NCBI GenBank assembly: GCA_029261035.1
Contig: JAJDCD010000008.1
Location: 1-64,000 of the forward strand
Length of the DNA: 64,000 nt
Direction: 5' to 3'
Source of the DNA: Candidatus Omnitrophota bacterium
Lineage (GTDB): Bacteria; Omnitrophota; Omnitrophia; Omnitrophales; JACROU01
Shown here: piece after piece, positions 36,858-44,877 of the stretch
Layout: each line of letters begins with the position of its first letter
Position numbering within the stretch: position 1 is the stretch's first letter
Made by a program: the position numbers and the translations under genes
The notes under the pieces: model-generated
What the model saw: only the letters and a program-made list of their open reading frames with translations
Database searches by the model: none
Told to the model about the DNA's origin: nothing

Positions 36858-38278
36858 ACCTGATTTCGCCCTTGTTTTTTAGCAACATACAATCTTTCAT
36901 CTGCTACACGTATCAATTCTTCCTCTTCAAGAGTATCTTGAGGAAAGGTACTAACCCCTAGCGAGGCTGTTACTTTTGTCATTTCATTTCTTAACATAAA
37001 TTTTCTTGAATCAATTTGAGAACGAATAAGCTCCGCCATCTTAACCGCCTGTTCTTTATTCGTATTAGGGAGTAATACAGCAAACTCTTCCCCTCCATAG
37101 CGCGCTACCATACCATCTTCTTTCACAATCTCCTTTAATGTGTTTGATATTTCTTTCAATACTATATCTCCTGCAGCATGCCCAAAACGATCATTGTAAG
37201 TCTTAAAAAAATCTAAATCGCACATCAAAAGAGAAAGAGATGATTTACTTAAAAGTGCTCTTTTATGTTCTTCCTTCAAACGTTCTTTAAAATATCGATG
37301 GATAAATAATGAGGTTAATGAATCTCTTATAGCAAGTTCTTCTGTCTGTTGGTACAAAAGAGAGTTAGCCAATGCTGAAGCTGCTAATCCTGATATCAGA
37401 TCTAGCAATCTAAGGTCATCTGTAGAAAACACATTTTTATCCTTTGAATTCATCCTCAAAACACCAATCACTCGACCATGAGAAAGCAATGGGGAAATCA
37501 TCACCCCTTTAACATCCTCTAAAGCTTCTTCCTTTACATCAAACCTATAATCACTATCAACATCTGGGACAACAAGGTGCTGTCTATTTTTAACAACCCA
37601 CCAGTCAAAAACATCTCCTCGTTTCATCTTAGGCTTTTCTCCCTCAATCAAAGATTTAGAAGAAATTAAAGATAACTGAACCCCATCCGAATTTAAAACA
37701 TACAACAAACACACATCTCCTTTTCGAACAAAGCTCAATGATCGCTCAACAATTACTCTGCCTAAATTCTCAATTTGTAGAGATGTAGCGAAGTCTTCGG
37801 CCACACGTCTTAAATTATAAAAACGACTATAGCGATCAAAATAAGAATTTACAGCTTCTGATTTTTCCTTCAATGCCAATTCAAGCTCATTCTTTCTTTG
37901 AATATTCTTTTCCATCTCAACATCATGAGACAAAAGAATATCTTCTTTTCTCTTATCCCCCCACCAAATTAAAAGAAGAAAAACAAGACATACTAAAGGT
38001 ATGATAAAGAACAGTAAATAGCCTGTCACAGCAGTTTCTAAAATTAGTACTAGAAAAATAAGAAAAATAAGAACAGATGTAGAAATAATACCTAATGTGG
38101 TCCCAAAAATAATAACAGGAATTAAATATAAAGAGGATAATACAGACAGCAGTATTAAGATATCTTCTTGATTTCTAAGCTCCGGATTCTTTAGATAATA
38201 AATGAGAAGATAGGTAATCAGTAGATAAGAGGCTACAGCAAAGGAAGCCAAGAGCTGTTTTAAACGATGAGAAGGCAT
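36839..38278 (-). CDS. membrane GAF-GGDEF diguanylate cyclase, paralogue
   Basis: 479 residues with the same order as its neighbour: membrane helices (about 15-110), a coiled coil, GAF (about 165-310) and GGDEF. The active site RYGGEEF and DLDFFKTYNDRFGH are intact. At the inhibitory-site position it reads KEDG rather than RxxD, so feedback control by cyclic di-GMP may be missing. The tandem arrangement and 19-base overlap suggest duplication and joint expression. Confidence 0.88.
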   Translation of the reverse strand: MPSHRLKQLLASFAVASYLLITYLLIYYLKNPELRNQEDILILLSVLSSLYLIPVIIFGTTLGIISTSVLIFLIFLVLILETAVTGYLLFFIIPLVCLVFLLLIWWGDKRKEDILLSHDVEMEKNIQRKNELELALKEKSEAVNSYFDRYSRFYNLRRVAEDFATSLQIENLGRVIVERSLSFVRKGDVCLLYVLNSDGVQLSLISSKSLIEGEKPKMKRGDVFDWWVVKNRQHLVVPDVDSDYRFDVKEEALEDVKGVMISPLLSHGRVIGVLRMNSKDKNVFSTDDLRLLDLISGLAASALANSLLYQQTEELAIRDSLTSLFIHRYFKERLKEEHKRALLSKSSLSLLMCDLDFFKTYNDRFGHAAGDIVLKEISNTLKEIVKEDGMVARYGGEEFAVLLPNTNKEQAVKMAELIRSQIDSRKFMLRNEMTKVTASLGVSTFPQDTLEEEELIRVADERLYVAKKQGRNQVCSNES

Positions 38279-38306
38279 AATTCTTCATAGTTTCGTTTAA
38301 TAACGA

Positions 38307-39410
38307 TTAGACAATAGTTTCTTCAGTTTGGGTGTCAAAAAAGTGTGCTCGCGTCATATCAAAGACAACTTGCAAATCTTGATTTACTTGCGCCGTATCA
38401 TGAGCATTTACTCTTGCCACGAAAGAATTAGATCCAGACTTAAGATACAAAAATATCTCCGCCCCCATTGGCTCAACAACATCAACGGTAGCTGTAGAGG
38501 TAAACTCCTCTCTCGCATTCTGGGCAAATAATTTATCATATATATTTTCTGGTCTAATTCCAAAAACAACTTCTTTTCCTTCATAAGCACTTATTTTTTC
38601 ATAATGCTGATCAAATAATTTAGTTTTCAATTCCTGATCCTGAAAGTAAAAATCACCATCTTTGCGAATGATTTTTCCATTTAAGAAATTCATAGGTGGC
38701 GACCCTATAAATCCAGCAACAAACTTATTACACGGATTTTCATATAGCTCAATAGGAGGGGCTACTTGTTGTATCAAACCATCTTTCATAACAACAATTC
38801 TATCCCCCATTGTGAGAGCTTCTACTTGATCATGGGTCACATAGATCATTGTTGTCTGAAGTCGATCATGTAATTTTTGAAGTTCCATTCTCATCTGAAC
38901 ACGTAACTTTGCATCTAAATTACTTAAGGGTTCATCAAAAAGAAATACTTTTGGCTTTCTTACAATAGATCTCCCCACAGCGACTCTTTGGCTCTGCCCA
39001 CCTGATAGTTCTTTTGGTTTACGATGAAGTAATTTTGAAATCCCTAAAATTTCCGCAGCTTCATTAACTCTTCGTTCGATTTCAATCTTTGGGTATTTTC
39101 TCAACTTAAGTCCAAAAGACATATTATCCGCAACAGACATATGAGGATATAAAGCATAGTTTTGAAACACCATTGCAATATCTCTATTTTTAGCGGGTGT
39201 ATCATTCACCAAATCATCCCCAATAAAGATCTCGCCTTTTGTAATCTCTTCCAGTCCAGCAACCATTCTTAGAGTTGTTGATTTTCCACAACCCGAAGGG
39301 CCAACAAAAACTATAAACTCTTTGTCTTTTATTTCTAGGTTTACATCATTAACAGCAAGAACGTCTTCACCATAAACTTTAAATAGATTTTTTAAAGAAA
39401 CATTTGCCAC
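38307..39410 (-). CDS. ABC transporter ATPase, UgpC/MalK/MsmX type
   Basis: 367 residues. Walker A GPSGCGKST, signature LSGGQSQRVAVGRS, Walker B VFLFDEPLSNLD and the H-loop YVTHDQVEAL are intact. The C-terminal 130 residues form the MalK-type OB regulatory domain (FGIRPENIYD). It would energise a carbohydrate importer. No permease or binding protein is nearby, so it may serve several importers as MsmX does. The start codon is GTG with AAGGAG upstream. Confidence 0.88.
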   Translation of the reverse strand: MANVSLKNLFKVYGEDVLAVNDVNLEIKDKEFIVFVGPSGCGKSTTLRMVAGLEEITKGEIFIGDDLVNDTPAKNRDIAMVFQNYALYPHMSVADNMSFGLKLRKYPKIEIERRVNEAAEILGISKLLHRKPKELSGGQSQRVAVGRSIVRKPKVFLFDEPLSNLDAKLRVQMRMELQKLHDRLQTTMIYVTHDQVEALTMGDRIVVMKDGLIQQVAPPIELYENPCNKFVAGFIGSPPMNFLNGKIIRKDGDFYFQDQELKTKLFDQHYEKISAYEGKEVVFGIRPENIYDKLFAQNAREEFTSTATVDVVEPMGAEIFLYLKSGSNSFVARVNAHDTAQVNQDLQVVFDMTRAHFFDTQTEETIV

Positions 39411-39431
39411 CGCGAATCTCCTTCAGTAGTA

Positions 39432-40397
39432 TTAAGCCAAGTATTTAAGAAGCCGAGATAAACAATCCTTCATCTCTTTTCTTGACGAAACAATATCAAT
39501 TAAACCATGTTCTAGTAAAAATTCAGATGTTTGAAAATCTTTAGGCAATTTCTGTCTTATCGTTTGTTCAATAACTCTTGGACCCGCAAAACCAATCAAC
39601 GCCTTAGGCTCAGCAACAATCAAGTCTCCCAAAGCCGCAAAACTAGCCATAACGCCCCCCATCGTGGGGTTTGTTAAAACGGAAATAAAAGATAACCCAG
39701 CCTTATCCAATTTAGATAAAGCAGCAGAAGTTTTAGCCATCTGCATCAAACTCAAAGCGCCTTCATACATCCTAGCTCCACCCCCGGAACCAGAAACAAT
39801 AACTAAAGGCAGTTTTTCTTTAATAGCATATTCTATAATACGCGTTAATTTCTCACCAACTACAGAACCCATTGAGCCCATTATAAATCGTGAATCCGTA
39901 ACACCAAAAGCTATTTTTTTATTGTTTAATTTTCCATGCCCTACAATACAAGCTTCGTCTAAGCCTGTTATTTTTTGACTTTGTTTCAATTTTTCTGTGT
40001 AAGATTTACTTCCTTTAAACTGAAGAGGGTCTTTCGATCTTAGCTTTTCATACAGCTCTGTAAAGGAGCCCTTATCAATAATCTGAGCTAGACGGTCTTT
40101 AGCACCGATAATAAAATGATAGTCGCATTTATCACAAACCTGCATATTCTCTTCTAATGTCTTATTAAAGAGAACGTTTCCACAATCGGGACACTTAGTC
40201 CATAAACCGGAAGGGAAACTTTTCTTTCTGGCAATATTCGCAGAAACATCTTGTTTGGGAGCTTGTAAGCTCTTTTTAATAGGCGTCTTTCTTTTCGACT
40301 TATTTGAAGATTTTTTAGGTGATTTAGGCATGATTTTCGTATTTTGTTCTAAAGTTAAATTTACAGGTTTTGACTGAGTAATTAAAGTGCTATTCAT
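39432..40397 (-). CDS. accD: acetyl-CoA carboxylase carboxyltransferase subunit beta
   Basis: 321 residues. The zinc ribbon is C69-x2-C72 and C88-x2-C91 (KCPDCGNVLF and QVCDKCDYHF). The carboxyltransferase core has VSGSGGGARMYEGALSLMQM and NPTMGGVMASFA. It joins AccA to form malonyl-CoA for fatty-acid synthesis; accA is not in the window. About 55 Lys/Ser-rich residues precede the zinc ribbon, longer than in E. coli. AGGG lies four bases before the ATG, which supports this start. A strong promoter lies just upstream. Confidence 0.93.
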   Translation of the reverse strand: MNSTLITQSKPVNLTLEQNTKIMPKSPKKSSNKSKRKTPIKKSLQAPKQDVSANIARKKSFPSGLWTKCPDCGNVLFNKTLEENMQVCDKCDYHFIIGAKDRLAQIIDKGSFTELYEKLRSKDPLQFKGSKSYTEKLKQSQKITGLDEACIVGHGKLNNKKIAFGVTDSRFIMGSMGSVVGEKLTRIIEYAIKEKLPLVIVSGSGGGARMYEGALSLMQMAKTSAALSKLDKAGLSFISVLTNPTMGGVMASFAALGDLIVAEPKALIGFAGPRVIEQTIRQKLPKDFQTSEFLLEHGLIDIVSSRKEMKDCLSRLLKYLA

Positions 40398-40419
40398 AAG
40401 TCCCTAAGTTAGTCAGAGC

Positions 40420-40447
40420 ATTATATAAGCGTCCATAATTAAGTCAA
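40420..40447 (-). promoter_or_regulatory. sigma-70-type promoter of accD
   Basis: On the minus strand: TTGACT (40442-40447), 16 bases and TATAAT (40420-40425). Predicted start about 40413, giving a leader of about 16 bases before the accD ATG. One of the strongest promoter matches in the window. Confidence 0.75.
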
Positions 40448-40452
40448 TTATT

Positions 40453-40481
40453 TTGAGGTGTAATAATTGATTTTATAGATT
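40453..40481 (+). promoter_or_regulatory. candidate promoter of rpoN
   Basis: TTGAGG (40453-40458), 17 bases and TAGATT (40476-40481). A TATAAT directly follows (40481-40486) but has no good -35 at standard distance. Predicted start near 40488, about 73 bases before the first rpoN ATG. Confidence 0.4.
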
Positions 40482-40496
40482 ATAATTACTTACGGA

Positions 40497-40513
40497 AGCA
40501 TATATCATGCCAA
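40497..40513 (-). promoter_or_regulatory. sigma-54-type -24/-12 element upstream of rpoN
   Basis: The minus strand reads TTGGCATGATATATGCT. The invariant GG and GC are ten bases apart, as in -24/-12 promoters (consensus TGGCACG-N4-TTGCW), with two mismatches at less conserved places. It points toward accD but lies over the predicted start region of rpoN, so it could drive accD or repress rpoN. Confidence 0.45.
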
Positions 40514-40560
40514 TTCAAAGGTGTAATTTAACATTTTTTTAGTAACTTTGCAGTAAAAAA

Positions 40561-42045
40561 ATGATTTCAAATAATAAGAAAGCGAGTTCAATGGACTTTA
40601 ACTTATCGCAAACTCAATCCCAAAAGCTTATTCTATCTCCTCAAGTTAGGCAATATTTAAAATTCCTACAGCTTCCCATTCAACAATTATCAAATGCTAT
40701 TGAACAAGAAGTAACAGAAAATCCTGCTTTAGAAGAAACAACTCTCTTAAATGATGATCTAAATTCAGATGAAGAATTTAACCAGAATCAAGATTCTGAA
40801 GAGTCTAATAAGGATTCTACTTCTGAACTAGACTTTCAAGAAAAATTAGAAACTTTAGATAAATTAGATGAAAATTTAAAAGATTCCTTTTATCCAGATT
40901 TATCTAAATCTTCTTTTAGTAGTAGTAAAGATGAAGATGAAAAAAGAGACTACCAACAATCTTTAATTACTCAAGAAGAAACTCTAATTGATTTTTTAAC
41001 TTTTCAAATTAACACACTAACTATTTCTGATAAAGAACGCGCTCTCGCATTTGAAATTATAGGCTACCTAAATGAAGATGGCTATCTAACAACACCCATT
41101 GCTGAAATTGCTACAGAAATTAATAATAGTTCTGAGAATATTGAAAAATGTTTGATTCATCTGCAAAACTTTGACCCTCCTGGAGTTTGCGCTCGTAATT
41201 TAAAAGAATGTCTGTTGATTCAGATCAACAGAATGAACACAGACACTCATTTAGCGAAAGTCATTGTTGAAGAATACATTTCTCTCTTAGAAAAAAAAGA
41301 TTACATTAAATTATCTAAAAAAACAAAAGCCTCTATTGGAAAAATAAAAGAAGCCTGTCTTCTTATTCAAAATTTAGAACCAAAACCAGGTCGAAGCTTT
41401 TATAAAAACGAAACCCTTTCCGTCATTCCAGACGCTAATATATATATAGATTCTGAAACCGACGAACTAGTCATTGAAATGAATGAGGAGAGTTTACCTC
41501 AAATAAGAGTCAATCATGATTTTAAAAGAATGCTCAAAGACAAGAATCTTGATGAAAAAACTAAAGATTACATTAAAAATAAAGTAAATGCTGCTTTTTG
41601 GACCATCAAAGCCCTTAGCCAACGTCAATCTACTTTAAAACAAATTACACACCAAATAGTAGAATCCCAAAAAGAGTTTTTAGAGAAAGGCTTCTCTGCT
41701 TTAAAGCCTCTTCGACTAAAAGACATAGCTAAGTTAATTGGAGTTCACGAATCAACAGTATCTAGAGCAATACAAGGAAAATACATTCGGACAACTCAAG
41801 GAACAATTCCATACAAAAGCTTTTTTTCGACCCGAATGGAAAGTCTAGAAGGGTCAGAATCTCAAAAAAGTGTCTTAGAAAAAATTAAACGTATCGTTCA
41901 AAAGGAAAACCCATCCAAACCTTTCAGCGACGAGCAATTAGTAGAATTACTTAAAAGCGATGGGATTAAAGTGGCGAGAAGAACTATTGCTAAATATAGA
42001 GGGATCCTAAAAATACTCCCTTCATACCTTAGAAAACATCATTAA
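40561..42045 (+). CDS. rpoN: RNA polymerase sigma-54 factor
   Basis: 494 residues. Region I is glutamine- and leucine-rich (LSQTQSQKLILSPQVRQYLKFLQL), region II is acidic (about 60-130), and the core-binding region follows. The DNA-binding part has a helix-turn-helix (DIAKLIGVHESTVSRAIQGKYIR) and the RpoN box ARRTIAKYR near the end. Sigma-54 needs AAA+ activators; none lies in this window. No clear ribosome-binding site precedes the first ATG. A second ATG ten codons later (40591, MDFNLSQTQ) fits homologues better and may be the real start. Confidence 0.93.
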   Translation: MISNNKKASSMDFNLSQTQSQKLILSPQVRQYLKFLQLPIQQLSNAIEQEVTENPALEETTLLNDDLNSDEEFNQNQDSEESNKDSTSELDFQEKLETLDKLDENLKDSFYPDLSKSSFSSSKDEDEKRDYQQSLITQEETLIDFLTFQINTLTISDKERALAFEIIGYLNEDGYLTTPIAEIATEINNSSENIEKCLIHLQNFDPPGVCARNLKECLLIQINRMNTDTHLAKVIVEEYISLLEKKDYIKLSKKTKASIGKIKEACLLIQNLEPKPGRSFYKNETLSVIPDANIYIDSETDELVIEMNEESLPQIRVNHDFKRMLKDKNLDEKTKDYIKNKVNAAFWTIKALSQRQSTLKQITHQIVESQKEFLEKGFSALKPLRLKDIAKLIGVHESTVSRAIQGKYIRTTQGTIPYKSFFSTRMESLEGSESQKSVLEKIKRIVQKENPSKPFSDEQLVELLKSDGIKVARRTIAKYRGILKILPSYLRKHH

Positions 42046-43958
42046 TTGCTCGGCTTAAGGAAAACCTTTCCTAATTGATTTCTTCCTTCATCATCAATAT
42101 CAAAAAATAAGATTAATTTGGCCTCAGTACCGTCTTGGTCTTTATCATGTACCGCTAGAGAAAGTTTGAAATTCTTGTTAAGATTAGGGTCTACATTTAT
42201 TAAATCCCAAGGGATTCTTGCTTCAACAATGTAACCTTCTTGATTCTTTAGAACAGAAGCTTTAAATCTAGATTTTTCTAACCTACGTATACCATGAGGC
42301 CACAACCATGTTTTAGGCTGGTCTCCAAATTCACTGACAGCGAAGCCAAACTGAAAGTCTTTTTTACTTCCCCACTCAAACCCATTTCCATCGGGATCAA
42401 TAAAAAGTTCCAACAGGTCATCTTTGTGAATATTTTCTTTAGATTCTAATGCAAGCACATTTTGATCCACAACGTCAGCATAGACATATAAAAACTCCCA
42501 GTCCCAAGAAAATGAATAATTAAGATTAAGATCCTTTTCGTCCGTTATTGTCCCAAATTCAAGATGAGTTTCTTTATCTAAAGAAAACCCGACTACACCT
42601 TTCCAGTCAGAAGCATCACCATCTATTTTCTTTTTACCTCCGTAAGAGATTTCCATTTGAGTAGCACTAAAATCTTGCGCCTCCAACTCAATACTTCCTT
42701 CAGAAAAACCAATTAAATTTAAAGCTTTTTGGATAAAATTCAGTTGCATAAAATTATTCCAGACAAATTGATCTTTATAGTTCTGTATCATAATTAACAT
42801 AGGGCCTAAATCAATAGCTAAAACGTAATCAGACCTCCAGTTTATCTCCAAATTGAAAGAATCTGAAAAACCATACCTTCCCCAGAGTAACTTTTTATAA
42901 TTCTGATATAGTTCTTGAGCAAATTCAATAGACAAATCAGGAGTAAAGACAATGGAACTAATAGCTGCAGTAGGAGCAACAGTACCATCATGAAGTGCTT
43001 TTCCAGGTCTAGCGCCATAAGCTTGGTACCCCGAAGGCCCATCAGAAGCTGTTAACCCCCATATTTTAGAAGAGTAAGTTTTGTAACTATTACTTTGCTC
43101 TATGCAAAACTCTCTATTTGCTAAAGTAGCTAATCGTGAATTTTCAAAATAGTCTGCAAAACCATCATTTTTATTTCTAAAATCAATCCAACAATGAGAG
43201 TACTGGTGAGTAAATAGAGGAGGTGATGCAATTAAAGTGTAATCTTTATATGTCCTTACTTTTCTTTTTATTCCCTTCCATACAGATGGATCAACATTCA
43301 TCGTTGGAGATGAAATCGCTAAAAAGTATAAAATCATGTTCTCATCGTAATGAGACCACCTTTCTTTCAAGAAGCCACTTCTAGGCTTCCACCCCATAGA
43401 CAGAGCATTCCCTGAATTCAACATCCATGAGAAGTCCACACGGCGATAAATTTCATTCGCGATTTCTTCAACTTCAGTTCCTTTAAAATATTCGGAAGAG
43501 AATAGAGCCCCTGCTAAGAATAAAGCGGTATCAATACTTGATAATTCACAATTCCATAGCCTCTTACCTGTTTTCATATCCACAAAATGATAATAAAAAC
43601 CATGTACATTTTCCATATCATCTTTAAAAAATTTAAGAGTTTTTAATGTTCTATCATAAGCTTCATTTTTTGTAATCCAGCCATTTTCAACCCCAATAGG
43701 GTACGCCGTTAAAGCAAATCCAACCGCAGCGATACTTGCAACACTAAAGGTTCCAGCCTTAAAGTTATAAGCACGATCAGGAATTAAACCATTTTCAGTG
43801 TTAGCTTCATGCCAAAAATAATTGAATGATTTTTTCTGGATTAAGTTGAGCAACTCATCATTTGATAGTTCTTGAGCATAAGCACAGGGGAGCAAAATGT
43901 TAAAAGAGAAGAGAAGGAAAAAAAATGAGAGAAGTATCCGCTTGCTAATATAATTCAT
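42042..43958 (-). CDS. secreted glucoamylase-family protein with CBM9-like domain
   Basis: 638 residues. A signal peptide (1-29, ending AYA) is followed by an (alpha/alpha)6 catalytic-type region, about 35-430. FNYFWHEANTENGLIPDR, WNCELSSIDTALFLAGAL, YDENMILYFLAISSP and GLTASDGPSGYQAYGARP are typical of the glycoamylase-like family (PF10091, related to GH144 beta-1,2-glucanases). Residues about 440-638 (IDGDASDWKG, DDLLELFIDPDGNG, EARIPWDLI) look like a CBM9 domain. It should cleave a glucan in the periplasm or outside. It begins 10 bases after tRNA-Thr, with no clear ribosome-binding site, and overlaps rpoN by 4 bases tail to tail. Confidence 0.82.
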   Translation of the reverse strand: MNYISKRILLSFFFLLFSFNILLPCAYAQELSNDELLNLIQKKSFNYFWHEANTENGLIPDRAYNFKAGTFSVASIAAVGFALTAYPIGVENGWITKNEAYDRTLKTLKFFKDDMENVHGFYYHFVDMKTGKRLWNCELSSIDTALFLAGALFSSEYFKGTEVEEIANEIYRRVDFSWMLNSGNALSMGWKPRSGFLKERWSHYDENMILYFLAISSPTMNVDPSVWKGIKRKVRTYKDYTLIASPPLFTHQYSHCWIDFRNKNDGFADYFENSRLATLANREFCIEQSNSYKTYSSKIWGLTASDGPSGYQAYGARPGKALHDGTVAPTAAISSIVFTPDLSIEFAQELYQNYKKLLWGRYGFSDSFNLEINWRSDYVLAIDLGPMLIMIQNYKDQFVWNNFMQLNFIQKALNLIGFSEGSIELEAQDFSATQMEISYGGKKKIDGDASDWKGVVGFSLDKETHLEFGTITDEKDLNLNYSFSWDWEFLYVYADVVDQNVLALESKENIHKDDLLELFIDPDGNGFEWGSKKDFQFGFAVSEFGDQPKTWLWPHGIRRLEKSRFKASVLKNQEGYIVEARIPWDLINVDPNLNKNFKLSLAVHDKDQDGTEAKLILFFDIDDEGRNQLGKVFLKPSN

Positions 43959-43968
43959 ATATGTATAA

Positions 43969-44040
43969 GCCCACGAGCGGAGTCGAACCGCTGACCTACG
44001 CTTTACGAGAGCGTTGCTCTACCAACTGAGCTACGTGGGC
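43969..44040 (-). tRNA. tRNA-Thr(CGT)
   Basis: 72 bases folding as a full cloverleaf: acceptor GCCCACG/CGTGGGC, D arm GCTC-AGTTGGTA-GAGC, anticodon stem ACGCT/AGCGT with loop CTCGTAA (anticodon CGT, reading ACG), a five-base variable loop and T arm AGCGG-TTCGACT-CCGCT. The 3' CCA is not encoded. It sits between fabI and the glucoamylase-family gene, 10 bases from the latter's ATG. Confidence 0.93.
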
Positions 44041-44075
44041 GTAACCCTTCTTATATTATTTTATAAATCCTAAAA

Positions 44076-44876
44076 TTATGAAATTTTAGAAGCAAAATCT
44101 GACGGAGGTGCTCCCATGATAGAGTAGCCACAATCAACATGAATCACTTCACCCGTTACTCCACTTGATAAATCAGAAGCTAAATAAAGAGCCGTCTTAC
44201 CAACTTCACTTCCTTCAACATTACGTTTTAAAGGAGAAACTTTAGAGGAATATTCAATCATCATATCAATATCTCCAACTACAGAAGCCGCTAATGTTTT
44301 CTGAGGGCCTGCTGAAATAGTATTCACGCGTATCTTCTGTTCTCCTAAATCATATGCCAAATATCGAACGGATGCTTCCAAAGCAGCTTTAGCAACTCCC
44401 ATTACATTATAATTAGGCACCACTTTCTCCCCGCCAAGATAACTCAAAGAAAGAATAGAACCTCCGTCACGCATAAGCTGAGAAGCGTACTTAGTCATAG
44501 AGACTAAACTAAAGGTACTAACATTCAAAGCTTGTTGAAAACCTGCTTGTGAGGTATCCAGAAACCTACCTTTCAAATCTTCAATATTTGCAAAAGCTAT
44601 AGAATGGATAAAAAAATCAAGATCTCCAAAATCTTTCTCAACAATTTCAAAACCACTTCGAATTGACTCTTCACTCGAAGCATCCATTGGGACCAAAAAG
44701 GGGATGTTCAGCTCTTCTCCTATGCGCTTAACTCTTCTTTCCACCGCCTTAGCTGGTAAATAAGATAAGCCAACTTCTGCCCCCTCACTTAAAAAACTTT
44801 GCAGTATATGATAAGCATACGAGAATTCATTCACTACCCCTGTAATAATTCCCTTTTTACCTTTTAAAAGTCCCAT
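44076..44876 (-). CDS. fabI: enoyl-[acyl-carrier-protein] reductase (NADH)
   Basis: About 266 residues. GLLKGKKGIITGVVNEFSYA is the FabI dinucleotide-binding opening (lacking the simple GxGxxG of other SDRs). LSYLGGEKVVPNYNVMGVAKAALE holds the catalytic tyrosine and lysine with FabI spacing, and NTISAGPQKTLAAS follows. It performs the last reduction in fatty-acid elongation. The frame is open 22 codons upstream into the preceding gene, but family alignment and the ATG at 44876, one base after that gene's stop, fix the start. Confidence 0.93.
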   Translation of the reverse strand: MGLLKGKKGIITGVVNEFSYAYHILQSFLSEGAEVGLSYLPAKAVERRVKRIGEELNIPFLVPMDASSEESIRSGFEIVEKDFGDLDFFIHSIAFANIEDLKGRFLDTSQAGFQQALNVSTFSLVSMTKYASQLMRDGGSILSLSYLGGEKVVPNYNVMGVAKAALEASVRYLAYDLGEQKIRVNTISAGPQKTLAASVVGDIDMMIEYSSKVSPLKRNVEGSEVGKTALYLASDLSSGVTGEVIHVDCGYSIMGAPPSDFASKIS

Positions 44877-44877
44877 G

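Noticed and set aside
43969-44040. tRNA-Thr as an integration site of a mobile element
   Set aside because: No integrase gene, no duplicated tRNA end and only ordinary genes on both sides.
44041-44075. Inverted repeat CTAAAATT...AATTTTAG at the end of fabI as a terminator
   Set aside because: The stem is purely AT, includes the fabI stop region and is not followed by a U-tract on the minus strand.
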